From NCBI RefSeq assembly GCF_004011695.2, contig NC_082405.1:2541001-2605000 (forward strand): DNA of 64,000 nt, written 5' to 3'. This DNA is from Ascochyta rabiei (lineage: Eukaryota > Ascomycota > Dothideomycetes > Pleosporales > Didymellaceae). Numbering within the stretch: position 1 is the stretch's first letter; every line of letters starts with the position of its first letter. This document shows positions 1 through 10,517 of the stretch, in pieces. A program made the position numbers and the translations under genes. The notes under the pieces were generated by a model, which was not told the DNA's origin, made no database searches, and was given only the letters and a program-made list of their open reading frames with translations.

Positions 1-460
1 GGTCATGGCCACGGTGATGATGTTCGCTCTGCGTACGCTCCAGCGTTTCAGTCACCTCATCCACCCTAGAGAGGAGTTCCTCTTTCTCTTTGAAGAGCGA
101 CTCGCGCTCGGAGACAATCCGCGCCCAGGACTCCTTCAGAGAAGACGCCTCCCTTGAGGCTGTGGACATGAGATCCATCAGGGCGAAGAATTTGCCTTCT
201 GCCTGGAGGAAATGATCAGTAATGTTTCTTGTAGGAAGAATTGCAAACATACCTGGGATGTAAGCTCCCTCGACATCTCGCTGCGATGAGAGTGTAGGAA
301 AGAACTGCGTCGACGCGATCCACTGACCGCGCGATTGCTCAATCGACGTGTAACGACTGAGTTTATGTTGTTGGAATGATTGGAAAAGTCCATTCCCCGA
401 AGTTCACCAATCGGCGAGGATGGCTCAGAAAACACATCTCGGTTGAGCGTACTATGTTTG
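1..460 (-). pseudogene. Coiled-coil protein gene, downstream part (interrupted by retrotransposon; runs off left edge)
   Basis: Minus-strand gene read from 460 towards 1. The open frame runs to 253, then a phase-0 intron spans 203-252 (donor GTATGT, acceptor CCAG), and exon 2 continues past the left edge. Exon 1 is Ser/Arg-rich and probably disordered (for example SGSRRRSSFLHSHRS). Exon 2 is a heptad-like coiled coil rich in E, K and L (ESLFKEKEELLSRVDE). At 461-465 the frame meets the target-site duplication of the copia element. On the far side of the element (5741-5811) the same frame continues to an ATG at 5811-5809. With the element and one AGCTT copy removed, exon 1 is 279 nt (93 codons) with no stop and ends exactly on the phase-0 intron. 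This indicates insertion into coding sequence. A shorter product could still start at the in-frame ATG 393-391, but it would lack the promoter and N-terminus. Family not recognised. Confidence 0.75.
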
Positions 461-465
461 AGCTT
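461..465. repeat. Target-site duplication, left copy (AGCTT)
   Basis: AGCTT immediately before the left LTR. The second copy is at 5741-5745. Five base pairs is the usual duplication length for Ty1/copia integrases. Confidence 0.9.
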
Positions 466-625
466 TGTTGCGGTATCAATTGGGTGTCAATCGGACCGTC
501 TACCCACGGCAGACGGCCCTAGCTTAGTTGGTCTCGGGACAGGTATATATTGCACTCTCCTAGCTAGACAGCAATACAGCGCAGTCTTTCTATTGTTCCC
601 TACAGCGGCTAGTTACGCCGCCACA
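466..625 (+). repeat. Left LTR of copia element
   Basis: 160 bp, TG...CA ends, matching 5581-5740 except for one transition (T591). It contains a TATATAT stretch near 542-550, a likely promoter TATA box, and an internal hairpin made by CCGTCT and AGACGG around a 9-nt loop at about 496-516. Confidence 0.95.
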
Positions 626-638
626 GTTATAAGCCCAG
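626..638 (+). other. Probable primer-binding site (initiator-Met half-tRNA type)
   Basis: GTTATAAGCCCAG follows the left LTR directly. It is complementary, with one mismatch, to the anticodon stem-loop of eukaryotic initiator tRNA-Met (CTGGGCTCATAAC in the usual fungal form). This is the internal half-tRNA priming known from copia itself. The mismatch is a CpA-to-TpA type change on the tRNA-like strand, consistent with RIP. tRNA sequence from general knowledge, not from this window. Confidence 0.5.
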
Positions 639-713
639 AAGCCTTCAGTTAATTGCTGCGTTCACCCGTTTATATACAGCCTGTACGACTGGCTGTTAAC
701 ACAACTAGATTAA

Positions 714-3700
714 TTGTTAACCCGTCAAATAGAGCACGTCCTAAGAGATAGCACAATAAGTGCATATAAGCAGGACCTGCTAGTAACAAAGACGTCAGTC
801 ATACTCAGCAAGCCTAATAACTGGGAGAAGTGGTTGTTTGTAAGAAAGGACACAGCAGACAGAGACAACCTGTGGCCGTACGTTAACCCAAGTCTGTCAG
901 TAGACAAGCTGAGGAAGCTACAAGATGAGAAGCCACAGGAGAAGCCTGTGTGGAGGTTTAAGAAAACTCAGGTATCTGAAGAAGAGCAGGACAATATTGA
1001 CATTAAGGATCTGTCTGCTGAAGAGATATCAGTCTACAACACGTGGGCAAGGAGGTTTAAGCGTGAGGAGGCAAGATAGTTACAGAGAGAGAAGGCCTTA
1101 AGAAGCTTTAACTCTGAGATTGCCCGGACAATCGACGTCAAGCACCTGGATCTTATTGTCAGCTGCTCAGACCCGTACAGTCGATTGACAACGCTCAAGA
1201 AGCACCTCTGCCCATCAGTAGGTGAGCGGAATCACTAGCTACGCAGCCGCTACAGAGCTGTGTGTACGAGACCAAGGAGAGCAAATCTGGATACCTGGTT
1301 TGACGAGTAGGTGACAATCACCAGACTCCTGACGGAGGCCAAGATGCCCGAAGTGGATAGTAACTGATCTCAAGAGGACTTCATACTGTTGATCAGGGGC
1401 CTTGACGATAGCTGGGCAGCTACACAGCTGCATGAGCTAATCAGGAAGGACTAGAGAGGAGAGCAGTACACGTCAACCGCAGATCTTGTGGCTGAATTTT
1501 GGTCTTACTATTGACGCACACGTCTAATTACATCATCTCTTGGCACGTTTGCAACGTTAGGTGTTGCACCCAGCACGGCTAGCACACCTAGCACAGACAA
1601 CCTGACAGCCTTAGGTGGATCAACACGACGTACGGCATGCCTGTGTGGGAATAGCCACAGATTCAAGGACTGTCAATACGTCAACCACAGCCTACAGCAG
1701 TCTAATTGGACGCCAGATGCAGCAGTAGAGAAGAAGTTTAACGAGCTACGCCAGGCTGAGACTACTATGGCTAAGGCACTTAGACACGTAGAAGCTCGCC
1801 TTAGAAAGAACAGCAAGCAAGAAACAGAGAGTAAGAAGCAGTCTGTAATCAGCATGGATAATGGCCAGCCAGTCAGGAGCACAACCCACTGCAATGCTAT
1901 GCTACAGACTACAGCTATAGCTAATCAGAGTCAGCCGCCGCTACTCACTAGGTAGATACTGGATCCAGGTTCAAACTGTCACGTGACAAACACTAGAGGA
2001 TCTAATTAGACTACAACTATGAAGGGAGGACCCACAGACTACGTGTACGCTGGCGGAGTGCTAGCACAGATAGAGGAGTGGGGTAAGGTAGTACTCAACG
2101 TTAAGACGCTAACAGGAAGAAGCCAGATGAAGTTGACGTACGTGGCCTACATCCCTAGATTCTTCACAAGCGTGGTTGGATTGTCACGCAGCAGGCCTCT
2201 AGGAGTACACTTTGACTCAGGACGTGACTGCCTATACCAGGAGAAAGCGTCAAACGTCATATGTCTATTACAGTACCAGGATAGACACTGGTTAATTAAT
2301 AATAAGAAAGAGCAGGCACTGTAGCCAGCTCTATTGTTAGTGTATACGACACGATATCCAGTACCTAGGCTGTTATAAGACGAACAGAAGCCACTGACAG
2401 TCACCTAGAAGGATGCCTATAAGCTCCTTGGCCACGTAAGTCAGAAGGCAGTAGCTTAATTAAGCAACCACGTCGACGGGATACAGGTTGAACAGCACCC
2501 TAAGGCACCCTAATAGGACACGTGTGAGACGTGCATACAGGCGAAGCTACACAGGATAGTTAGCTAATAACCACCTAGGGAGCCAGCCATCCGTCTATTC
2601 TATAGACTTGGCATTAACCTTGTTTAATTGCGTAAGAGAACAGAGCGCTGTTACAACAGAGACCTGTGGATGTTCCATGCCGTTGACCAGTACACGTCTT
2701 GGCACGAGGCGTGCTGCCTACCAGATAAGAGCTCAGTAACGCTGAGGCGTGCTGCAGAGAGACTACTGGCGAAGATTAGACGTCAGTACAATGCTGATGT
2801 GTCAGTTATAAGACTAGACAGTGACTGTAGCTATAGTGAGATGCTACAGATATTTAGAGACCTTGGTATTGTCGTAGAACCAAGAGCCGAGTACACTGAG
2901 GAACAGAACGGACTCACAGAGAGAGCCGGCAGCACGATTGTCACAAGGGGACGGGCTATCCGGATCGGCAGAGACCTGCCTATAGAGTTAACTAACAAGT
3001 GCTGCATAACAGCTGTATATCTCCTTAATCGCACGCCTACAGAAGCACTGTCCTAGAGAACTCCATATGAGGTTGTCCACGGACGTAAGCCAACAGTTGC
3101 TTACCTGACTACTATTAGATCCCGAGCATACGCGTTAAACACGAAGCTGAAGCACGGGGAGAAGCTACAATCACGTGCGTTAATGGGACAGCTAGTAGGC
3201 TATGACTCCACAAATATCTATCGCGTGTGGATGCCGACGCTGCAGAGAGTATTGAGGACACGGGACGTGGTCTTCCTGCCGTCAGAGCACAGCATGGAGG
3301 AGGTTTACCCAGAGAGACAGAGACTACGTGAGATTGCTACTGTTCTCAACATCCCAGAAAATCCAGAGGAACCAGAGCAACTTATAGGGGAGTCACACGT
3401 CAGTGAAATCATTCCCAGTCAAGAAAATGTTAACAAGACAGAGGATGCCTATAAGGCAGAGAGCGTTAACGAAGCAGAGAGTCAGCTAATGAATGAGATG
3501 GCTGGTCATCGAGAGTCACAGAAGGAAGTGACAGAGAGTACAGAATGGCTACCGACGCCTGAGGACACACCCGAGCCGAGTTATCTGCTGGATGGCAACA
3601 GAGAGATAGTTGAGAGTAGTCAGGAGAGTGGCAGCATGCCACGAGGCTGGCAGACTCTTATGCCTGAGGCAGAGGCTCCGGATCAACGATCGAATAACGC

Positions 3701-5443
3701 TCCAAGGAGAGAAGAGATCAGCAGCCAGATTGACGAGGCAAACGTGCTAACGTTAAGGAGACAGAGACGCCCGCTGGGATCGTACTACACAGCATTTGCA
3801 CTGGCTGTTAATCCGTCAGAATCTCAGAAACTTATGGGCGAAGCGCCACGCACAAGGCTGCACAGAGACAGGCTCCCAGCACCCCTACGACAGTGGAGAG
3901 ACCTAGAGAAGCACCTGCACGGACAGGAGTTCAGAGAGGCAGCTTATGCTGAGTTTGCTAGCTGTCAAGAGAAGGGATGCTTTGCAACCACGTTAGTGAC
4001 AGCAGCAGCAGCAGCCGCTGAGGCACAGATACTCCCTCTGAAGTGGGTATTTACATACAAGTTTAACAAAGATAGGTACCTCTACAAGTACAAGGCAAGA
4101 CTTGTTGTTAGAGGAGACCTCCAGAACGAGTGGGAAGACACGTACGCAGCTACACTGGCAGCACGTGTATTCAGATCTCTAATGGCTATAGCTGCCGCAT
4201 TTGGCCTTTAGGCGTATCAGTATAACGTGCTAAACGCGTTCCTGAATGCACTACTAGAGCAGCTAGTCTACGTTTGTACACCAGAACCGTTCGTAAGACA
4301 GATAGGCGAGCTACTTGAACTTAAGAGAGCCCTATATGGCCTTAAGGACGCACTACAGCTTTAGTTTAAGCACCTAAGCAGAACGCTGGTGAACCTAGGG
4401 CTGAGACCAATCAAGGACGTGCCGTGTCTATTTACAAGCGAGCATTTAATTGTGTTCTTCTACGTAGATGATATTGTTGTTCTAGTACACCTACAGCATC
4501 TCAGCTATTACAGCTAATTTAAGAAGCAGCTGCAGGCAACGTACAACGTGCGAAGACTAGGTGCCCTAAAGTGGTTCCTAGGTGTACGGGTACTTAGAGA
4601 CTGGGAAGCAGTATCTATATGGCTGGTACAGGACTCTTTTATTAACAAAGTGTCAGCCAAGTTTAACTTAGCACAGACGTTAGGGAGATACCCAGTAGTA
4701 CCGTTAACTGAGAGCTACCTGCCGTTGAGCACAGAGGAGCCAAACGCCAGCCGCACACAGATATACTAGCAGCTAGTTGGCTTGCTGGCCTACATATCAA
4801 CCTTTACGAGACCTGACGTGTCGCGAGCACACTTAGTCCTAGCACGTCATCTACAGAACCCTGGGCAGAAGCACGTGGCAGCTGCTAAGCACGTCTGGAG
4901 ATATCTGATAGGTACAAAGTACTTGGCTATTAGAGCATGCAACAGAGCAAGGAGCAGTACTACATACATCAGCCAAATTAATAATCTATTAACGTTCTAT
5001 AGAGCATCTGATGCAGCGTTCGCTAACGATAAGGAATCCAGACAGAGCTTATATAGATACCTGTTTAAACTGTATAGTATGTGTATAGACTAGAAGGCGA
5101 CACGTTAACGCTTAGTTGCCAAGTCTACTACAGAGGCAGAGCTTATGGCTCTCTCCGTGGCTAGGGGGGAGATGGAATGGTGGAACAGAGTGTTCAAACA
5201 CCTTAGGTTCAATCCTGACGTGAAGCCAGTCATCTACTGTAATAATCAGCAGACAGTAGGCATAGTTACGAAGCAGGAGGACAGGCTACACACAAAGCTA
5301 CGCCACGTTGAAACGCATTAGATGTGGCTTAGGCAGGAGGTACAGCACAGTTGTATAGACGTTGCCTGGTGCCCTACAGCAGACATGCCAGCAGACGGCC
5401 TTACTAAGACTCTAGTACGACAGAAACACAAGAGATTCGTCTA
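714..5443 (+). pseudogene. Degenerate gag-pol of copia element
   Basis: Retrotransposon polyprotein broken by many TAG/TAA codons. Gag-like sequence covers about 714-1700 and ends in a short zinc knuckle (CLCGNSHRFKDC, about 1640-1675). A protease-like LDPGSNCHVTN is near 1960-1985 (DPG where D-S/T-G is usual). The integrase HHCC region is about 2410-2560 (LGHVSQ, CETC), and the integrase core lies at 2628-3060 with the catalytic Glu context YTEEQNGLTER. The RT YVDD box is at 4461-4472. The C-terminal RNase H region ends with an ADGLTK motif near 5393-5410. Stops at 1077, 3055, 4209 and about 4362, among others, replace expected Gln or Trp codons, the signature expected from C-to-T changes at CpA on either strand. 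Confidence 0.9.
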
Positions 5444-5571
5444 ACAGCTTAAATTAGAAGACGTTAAGCATTACCTTATAGACAGCACTTAGGAGGCTGG
5501 GATACCAGATCTAGCAGGCCTTACTGGGTGGTACTAGGTAGATAGATTCAGCCTTGTTGTTCATAGCAGCT

Positions 5572-5580
5572 GGGGGGGAG
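5572..5580 (+). other. Polypurine tract of copia element
   Basis: GGGGGGGAG lies directly before the right LTR, the expected position for plus-strand priming. Confidence 0.8.
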
Positions 5581-5740
5581 TGTTGCGGTATCAATTGGGT
5601 GTCAATCGGACCGTCTACCCACGGCAGACGGCCCTAGCTTAGTTGGTCTCGGGACAGGTATATATTGCACTCTCCTAGCTAGACAGCAATACAGCGCAGT
5701 CTTTCCATTGTTCCCTACAGCGGCTAGTTACGCCGCCACA
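5581..5740 (+). repeat. Right LTR of copia element
   Basis: 160-bp direct repeat of 466-625 with a single difference (C5706). It is directly preceded by the polypurine tract and followed by the AGCTT duplication. Near identity of the two LTRs indicates a recent insertion. Confidence 0.95.
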
Positions 5741-5745
5741 AGCTT
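5741..5745. repeat. Target-site duplication, right copy (AGCTT)
   Basis: AGCTT immediately after the right LTR, identical to 461-465. Collapsing the two copies restores an open reading frame across the insertion site. Confidence 0.9.
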
Positions 5746-5811
5746 CAGTATGGCAAGCTTCTCGGGGGAAATTTCCGGCAAGGGTGGAAGCATGTCTTGT
5801 GCGAGCGACAT
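5741..5811 (-). pseudogene. 5' end of the same coiled-coil gene, cut off by the copia element
   Basis: Start codon at 5811-5809 in the context AACATG, followed by 23 in-frame codons (starting MSLAQDMLPPLPEISPEK) down to the AGCTT duplication at 5741-5745. The frame is the one that continues at 460 on the left side of the element. The N-terminus is proline-rich and then helical. The split distance is about 5.3 kb, far beyond normal intron size in this genome, so splicing the element out is unlikely. Product unknown. Confidence 0.7.
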
Positions 5812-7746
5812 GTTGTAATGTTGCTTGGTTGAATTTGAGGATTTCAAAAGAATACTTCTGGTTCAAAGGCAAGGGGGCGTTTGCAATAAGGCGTGCGTGG
5901 TGACTGCTTGGGACTGTACAACAACAATGCTGTCAGTATGCTCGAAACATTCGGTGACCTGCTCTTATAGGCAGATGTTCGACAGATGCTCCACTGTTCA
6001 GGTACCTACCTGGTCATCGTCGTGGCTTTCCATTGAAGTGCTGAATGCTGCATAGCTGATGCAACTCTTTGCACTACATGATTGAGCTCTACCTGCAATG
6101 GTAAGGATCTTCCAATGTGTATTCCCATCATGAATAAAGTTGGAGCTATTATACACGAATGACGACCTATCATGCATGAGACAATGCACAGGTTTGGCTC
6201 GTTCGTTGAGGCGCTGACCGCTAGGCGATGTCCTGAGAACCTTGACCAGATCATTGGCGACCACAATGCTTCCTGGTAGCGATCCCATAACGATTGGGCT
6301 GGTGCCGAATAGATGTGGAGCTGGGAGGTCGGCGATGAGATCCTGCATGTAAGTGGAGAACGGACCTGTTGCCGCGGGGTCGGATCGCTCTTACGGTAGT
6401 CGGATCGCTCTTAGTCTCAAGACGTGACTCGAACCCTCCTCGCCATATAAGGAGGTATTCTGTAGATTGGAACAACGCATTGTCAACTCAGGTATCAGAG
6501 TGTCTTCGCGTGCATGCATGGCTGTGCGAGAGAGGTCGGATGCTTCCATACCTATCGCAGATGGGACGTTCGAAATGTAATTCTTGCGCTGGCTGTCGCT
6601 GGTCGAGTGCGGCGAGCGCGACATCAATGCTAGGACCATTAGGAGGCGTGCAGCGTGCAGCGTGCAGGATGACGGATTGGGAAAAGGTGCACACTTGTCT
6701 GTAAGAGGAACATGGAACAGAAGCGCTAGCCCGAAGAAGGCGAAGGGCTTCCCAGTCGAGCGGGTGGCGCAAATCCCCGGTCCGCTGACGTCGGTCACTC
6801 GCGTAGACCACTTGACCAATCTCACACACAGAATCAAAGCATCTTGTCTCCGCTTGCGGATCGTTCAATTCTACGCCGGCGTTCATCGAGTTTCCTCGGG
6901 CCCACCGCTTGAACCATCACCATGCCCTACTGCACAGGGAGCTGCAACTAGTGACCTGGATCGCAGATCAAGATGAATGCGTCCATCGTATCGAGCTGTG
7001 CATTTGCACCAAGGCTTTCACGACGCATGGTCGTCACCTCAAGCCTGCTCAGGAGGTTGGTAGCTCGCTATCCCCAGATATCGTGTTCCACACCTTTGCC
7101 TTGTTTTCCCAAACCAAGACTCTTCCAGGACCGCTTGGGCGGGCAACCTAGGTGATCGCAGACGTTGCAATGGAGAGCTGTATCGCTTGAAGACGAACTG
7201 CAGTCCCAACCACATCATATCCCAAAGCAGAACTGATTTTGCACAATCATAGTGTGGGCCTTCTTCGTTGCATTGGCTCTTCTGCCAAGGCGTCGTTGCA
7301 GTTTCGATGGTGGTTGATCAACACGGATATCAGGTACGACAGAGCTTACTACCTATTCATAGTCACATCGAATATTCACATTGTTTTCAACTAACACAGA
7401 AAAATCATCTGCTTCTATTCGCAGAACCTTCCTTATGTAGCCTCGACGGTGTGAAAGCACAGCGCTTCCGACATCATGGCTTTTCAAGATGAGTCTAACG
7501 AAGACATCATGATTGCACTATGCAGCAGTAGAACCCATCGATCCAGACAAGAGGACGAGATCTGCTGACCCATAGTTCACTTACAGCGTGGCGGAACGAG
7601 CTCAGTATTCATGATGAGACAATGCTGCAACTTCAAGTTCCTTCCTAGTAATCATCAGCTTGCTTTTGCGCATTTCTCATCACTGCCTCTTTATCTCTAG
7701 CTGTCGCCAGCAATTATCGCATAGCATTCTACATCTGCTGGTTAAC
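5812..7746. other. Intergenic, no supported gene
   Basis: It must hold the promoter of the broken coiled-coil gene (minus strand) and of the membrane-protein gene at 7747. Short open frames on both strands show no family resemblance. A small direct repeat (GTCGGATCGCTCTTA, twice, about 6379-6413) is present. No tRNA or repeat was recognised. Confidence 0.5.
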
Positions 7747-8406
7747 ATGCGCGTCTCTCGATTCATCTTCTGCATCCCGGGTGCTGGCAGTCTTTTGGCG
7801 ACTTCTGCCCTTCTTGTTGACACTCACAAAGTTCACTATATCTCATCGCTGCCGACAAAGATGTTGACTCCATACCCGTATTTGGGATCTCGACAAGATT
7901 TGGATTCTGCATCAGCTACTGGACCGCCCATCGCAAGGACAGCATTAGTTGATGACCCTCTGCAACCTTCGGTGCTTGTACCTCCAGTCTCAAACACAAG
8001 TGCTGACTTACCAACGGTAATCCCAGTACTAGAGGCGCAAGTTGAGTATACGCCGAAGCGAGACAATTTTGGTAGTCGCTCAATCCTTGTCGTGTTTGGC
8101 GTAATTGGTGTACTTGTCTTGATCGTCACAGTTTGGGCAATCATCGCACATCGTGACGGCCGACGTCTATTCGCTTGTTTCGGTGGCTGTAGTGGACGCG
8201 GCAAAGATGTTGAAGCCGCTCGCTCTGGTTCCATGGACTCAGATATCCCCTTCATTGGTGCTGGGCGCCACTGCGACCGCCGGCCAGTATCTATTCAGCC
8301 GCAACTGTGCCCTATGCCAATGCCAGCACCCCAGCGTCCCGAGCCTGTGCGCCATGAAATTCCTCGTCGACCGGTAGTGGAGCTGGAGTGGGCGCGTCAG
8401 TTTTGA
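7747..8406 (+). CDS. Small type I membrane protein, unknown function
   Basis: 219 aa, starting at ATG 7747; the frame is open further upstream but only from a TTG. Residues 1-24 form a plausible signal peptide. Residues 25-110 are a Pro/Thr/Ser-rich outer segment. Residues 112-134 are one strong transmembrane helix (SILVVFGVIGVLVLIVTVW), followed at once by basic residues (HRDGRR), so the C-terminus should be cytosolic. The tail has several cysteines and a Pro-rich end (PMPMPAPQRPEP). This layout (signal, stalk, one helix, short tail) is typical of wall-stress-sensor-like or orphan fungal surface proteins, but no sensor domain is visible. First of four adjacent small membrane-protein genes on this strand. 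No intron needed. Confidence 0.65.
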   Translation: MRVSRFIFCIPGAGSLLATSALLVDTHKVHYISSLPTKMLTPYPYLGSRQDLDSASATGPPIARTALVDDPLQPSVLVPPVSNTSADLPTVIPVLEAQVEYTPKRDNFGSRSILVVFGVIGVLVLIVTVWAIIAHRDGRRLFACFGGCSGRGKDVEAARSGSMDSDIPFIGAGRHCDRRPVSIQPQLCPMPMPAPQRPEPVRHEIPRRPVVELEWARQF

Positions 8407-8768
8407 TCATGTTGAGGTACATCAAACATTTCAATTTACAGCTTGGTACTGATAACAATGTTGGGTCGAACTCTTTCAAAGCCAGGCGCACGCCATCGCG
8501 AGGTCCTTGAATTCATACAAAAATTGAAGCCAAGTGACTTTGATAACCAGCAGGCTGCCTTTGTCGAATCATTCGACGCTTGACAGACGCAACATTGTGC
8601 GTTCATGAAAAAAAGAACAAATCCAAAATCACATTGTGCATACACAATGAGAAGCTTTATGGATAGTCAACCTGTCTTTATTCCCAAATATCCTACATTT
8701 ATGCATTGTCTTAAATTTCTCTCTCTGACTGACATTGATCCATCAAACAGTCTTAAATCATTCCAAAC

Positions 8769-9599
8769 ATGATGTCTCAAGCGAGTCTTGCACGCTTCAG
8801 AGGGCCAGTTGTGCAAGGAAACCTCACTACATCATCTTCAACCTCCCCAGCAAATAAAATTGTGTACGTTACAGCGATCTCGAATCTTCTCGATATTTCC
8901 CAAGCAGGCGCCTCTGATGCTCTTATGATATATCAAACCCAACCTCTTGATCTGCATGACTCCATTGTGCCTACCAAGATCCGCGCTCCTGTTCCGGAAA
9001 TCACGGTGACATCATTGGATATCTTTACTGCACCAGCGAACGCTGACATCTCGATAAAAGCAAACGCCAAACCCACCAAATCAGATTCCGGCCCAACACG
9101 GGGCTCTTCCGTTCTCACGCCAATTCCATCCCCTTCAACTCTTTCGCCAGCAGCCATCACAGGCATCATTCTCAGTACGGTTGCCTTAGCAATCGCTCTT
9201 ACCGCGCTTGCTATCTTCCTCTATCTTCGCCGTAAGTCAAAGAAGACCGAAGCCGATATGGAAGCACCAAAGCCGGAAGAGACACTCGCGGAGAAGGTGG
9301 CGCGAGGGCGGGAATACCAACGCAAGCGGTGGTCTGCGCGTGAGACTGCCATGAATCAAGAGCGTTTCAACAGATTGAAGGCAAAGCTTGCTGCAAGGGA
9401 GAATGTCGTGGCTGAAGTCGATGAGACGTTCGTCATTGGCGATGGTGAGGAGGACAGAGATGCTGTGAAGAAGGAAGCGCCGATTGTGGCGCGACCTGGA
9501 GCGGCTCGTCGACCCTCTGGATTGGCGATGCATCCTCCGATCCCATCAGACGCCGTGAACATGGAAGATTCTGATCCGAAGGTTGGACGCGCTATTTAA
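8769..9599 (+). CDS. Single-pass membrane protein with charged cytosolic tail, unknown function
   Basis: 276 aa from ATG 8769 (ATGATG; either could serve). The first 125 residues are Ser/Thr/Pro-rich with no clear signal peptide. One transmembrane helix lies at about 129-153 (TGIILSTVALAIALTALAIF), followed by LYLRRKSKKTE. The tail is strongly charged and helical (ETLAEKVARGREYQRKRW), with an acidic patch. It lies 362 bp downstream of the preceding membrane-protein gene and on the same strand. The stalk-helix-basic layout resembles its neighbour, but no sequence similarity is obvious by eye. Function unknown. Confidence 0.65.
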   Translation: MMSQASLARFRGPVVQGNLTTSSSTSPANKIVYVTAISNLLDISQAGASDALMIYQTQPLDLHDSIVPTKIRAPVPEITVTSLDIFTAPANADISIKANAKPTKSDSGPTRGSSVLTPIPSPSTLSPAAITGIILSTVALAIALTALAIFLYLRRKSKKTEADMEAPKPEETLAEKVARGREYQRKRWSARETAMNQERFNRLKAKLAARENVVAEVDETFVIGDGEEDRDAVKKEAPIVARPGAARRPSGLAMHPPIPSDAVNMEDSDPKVGRAI

Positions 9600-10080
9600 G
9601 AAACTGTATGCAGGCATATTGTTCCACCAGGTTACTAATATAGGATTCATAGATATTTCACGCTTTCGCACCACGGATTTAGAAAGCGTCATTATCCCAT
9701 GCCTCATATTCATAAGTACGCACTTTGGTAAGAGGATAACATAAATCTTTTTCGTATTCGTGCCTTCACCACTCTGCCTTGATCGTATCTTTTCCTCTGT
9801 TGTAGAACACCACACAATGCTGGCCTTTGAAAACGCGCACGCCAAATTCTCGTCCAGAGAACTGCAACACACCGCATACTCGCGACATAATGATCGCACA
9901 GCGCTTCTTCCCACAAAGACGCACGCAACAGCACCACCTCCAATCTCCATTTTTTGTGCACATACACTTCTACTTCCGTTGTGCATACACAGTCTTCCCA
10001 TCGAAAAATCTAGCGCCCCAATAATAGCTACTTATGCACACCACACAAGCAATCAGAACCTCTTCATCGCACTGACCAAC
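9600..10080 (+). other. Intergenic / leader of the gene at 10081
   Basis: A longer open frame continuous with the gene at 10081 starts from a non-ATG codon at 9760 and is unlikely to be coding throughout. Nothing else was recognised. Confidence 0.4.
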
Positions 10081-10350
10081 ATGACGGACACAGAAACGCC
10101 CATCAACGCCGAAGACTACAAAGTTGGCCCCATCCCGCTGCCCTGGTTCATACCCCTGTGCATCTTCATCCCGACCTTTCTGACAATGCTGGTTTATTTC
10201 ATCTACCTGCACACGATCAAGAAGCACCAGGATAAAAAGCGAATGGCGGCACAGGACGAAGAGGCAGCTGGTGGCGGGACAAAGAAGGAAGACGAGGTGA
10301 GTCCGGGTGTAGAGGCGCAGGTACGAAAGTTCATGGAGGTGGAGGTCTAG
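10081..10350 (+). CDS. 89-aa single-pass membrane protein, unknown function
   Basis: Starts at ATG 10081 in a good fungal context (CCAACATGAC). A short acidic N-terminus (MTDTETPINAEDYK) is followed by one hydrophobic helix at residues 21-44 (PWFIPLCIFIPTFLTMLVYF) and a lysine-rich, then acidic, tail (KKHQDKKRMAAQDEEAAGG). No signal peptide. No family recognised. Size and layout suggest a small tail- or signal-anchored membrane protein. Third of the local group. Confidence 0.55.
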   Translation: MTDTETPINAEDYKVGPIPLPWFIPLCIFIPTFLTMLVYFIYLHTIKKHQDKKRMAAQDEEAAGGGTKKEDEVSPGVEAQVRKFMEVEV

Positions 10351-10517
10351 TTGCATCAGCTGGCTGGTGTTGTCTCTGTAATGAGAAACGGGAGAACAGA
10401 TAGTTGAAGGTGCTTTGTGGCGTGTGGACGGATGGCGAAGGAGTTGAAGTTTGTAGCAATCACCAAACGATGGTTGACCATCTATAGAAGAACCTTCAGC
10501 AAGACAACTCTCCTATA

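Larger units (their letters stand above)
466..5740 (+). mobile_element. Ty1/copia LTR retrotransposon, complete but coding-defective
   Basis: The element is 5275 bp, bounded by 160-bp LTRs that begin TGTTGCGG and end CGCCACA, and flanked by a perfect 5-bp target duplication (AGCTT at 461-465 and 5741-5745). Domain order is gag, protease, integrase, reverse transcriptase, RNase H, with integrase before RT, which defines the Ty1/copia (Pseudoviridae-type) class. A primer-binding site follows the left LTR and a purine tract precedes the right LTR. The LTRs differ at one position only (T591 versus C5706). The internal region has many in-frame TAG/TAA codons where Gln or Trp is expected, so it cannot make a full Gag-Pol. 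It sits inside the first exon of a host gene on the opposite strand. Confidence 0.95.

Noticed and set aside
6421..6480. A tRNA-like GGTTCGAGTC box on the minus strand
   Set aside because: The flanking bases do not form a T-stem, and no acceptor stem or A-box lies at the right distance.
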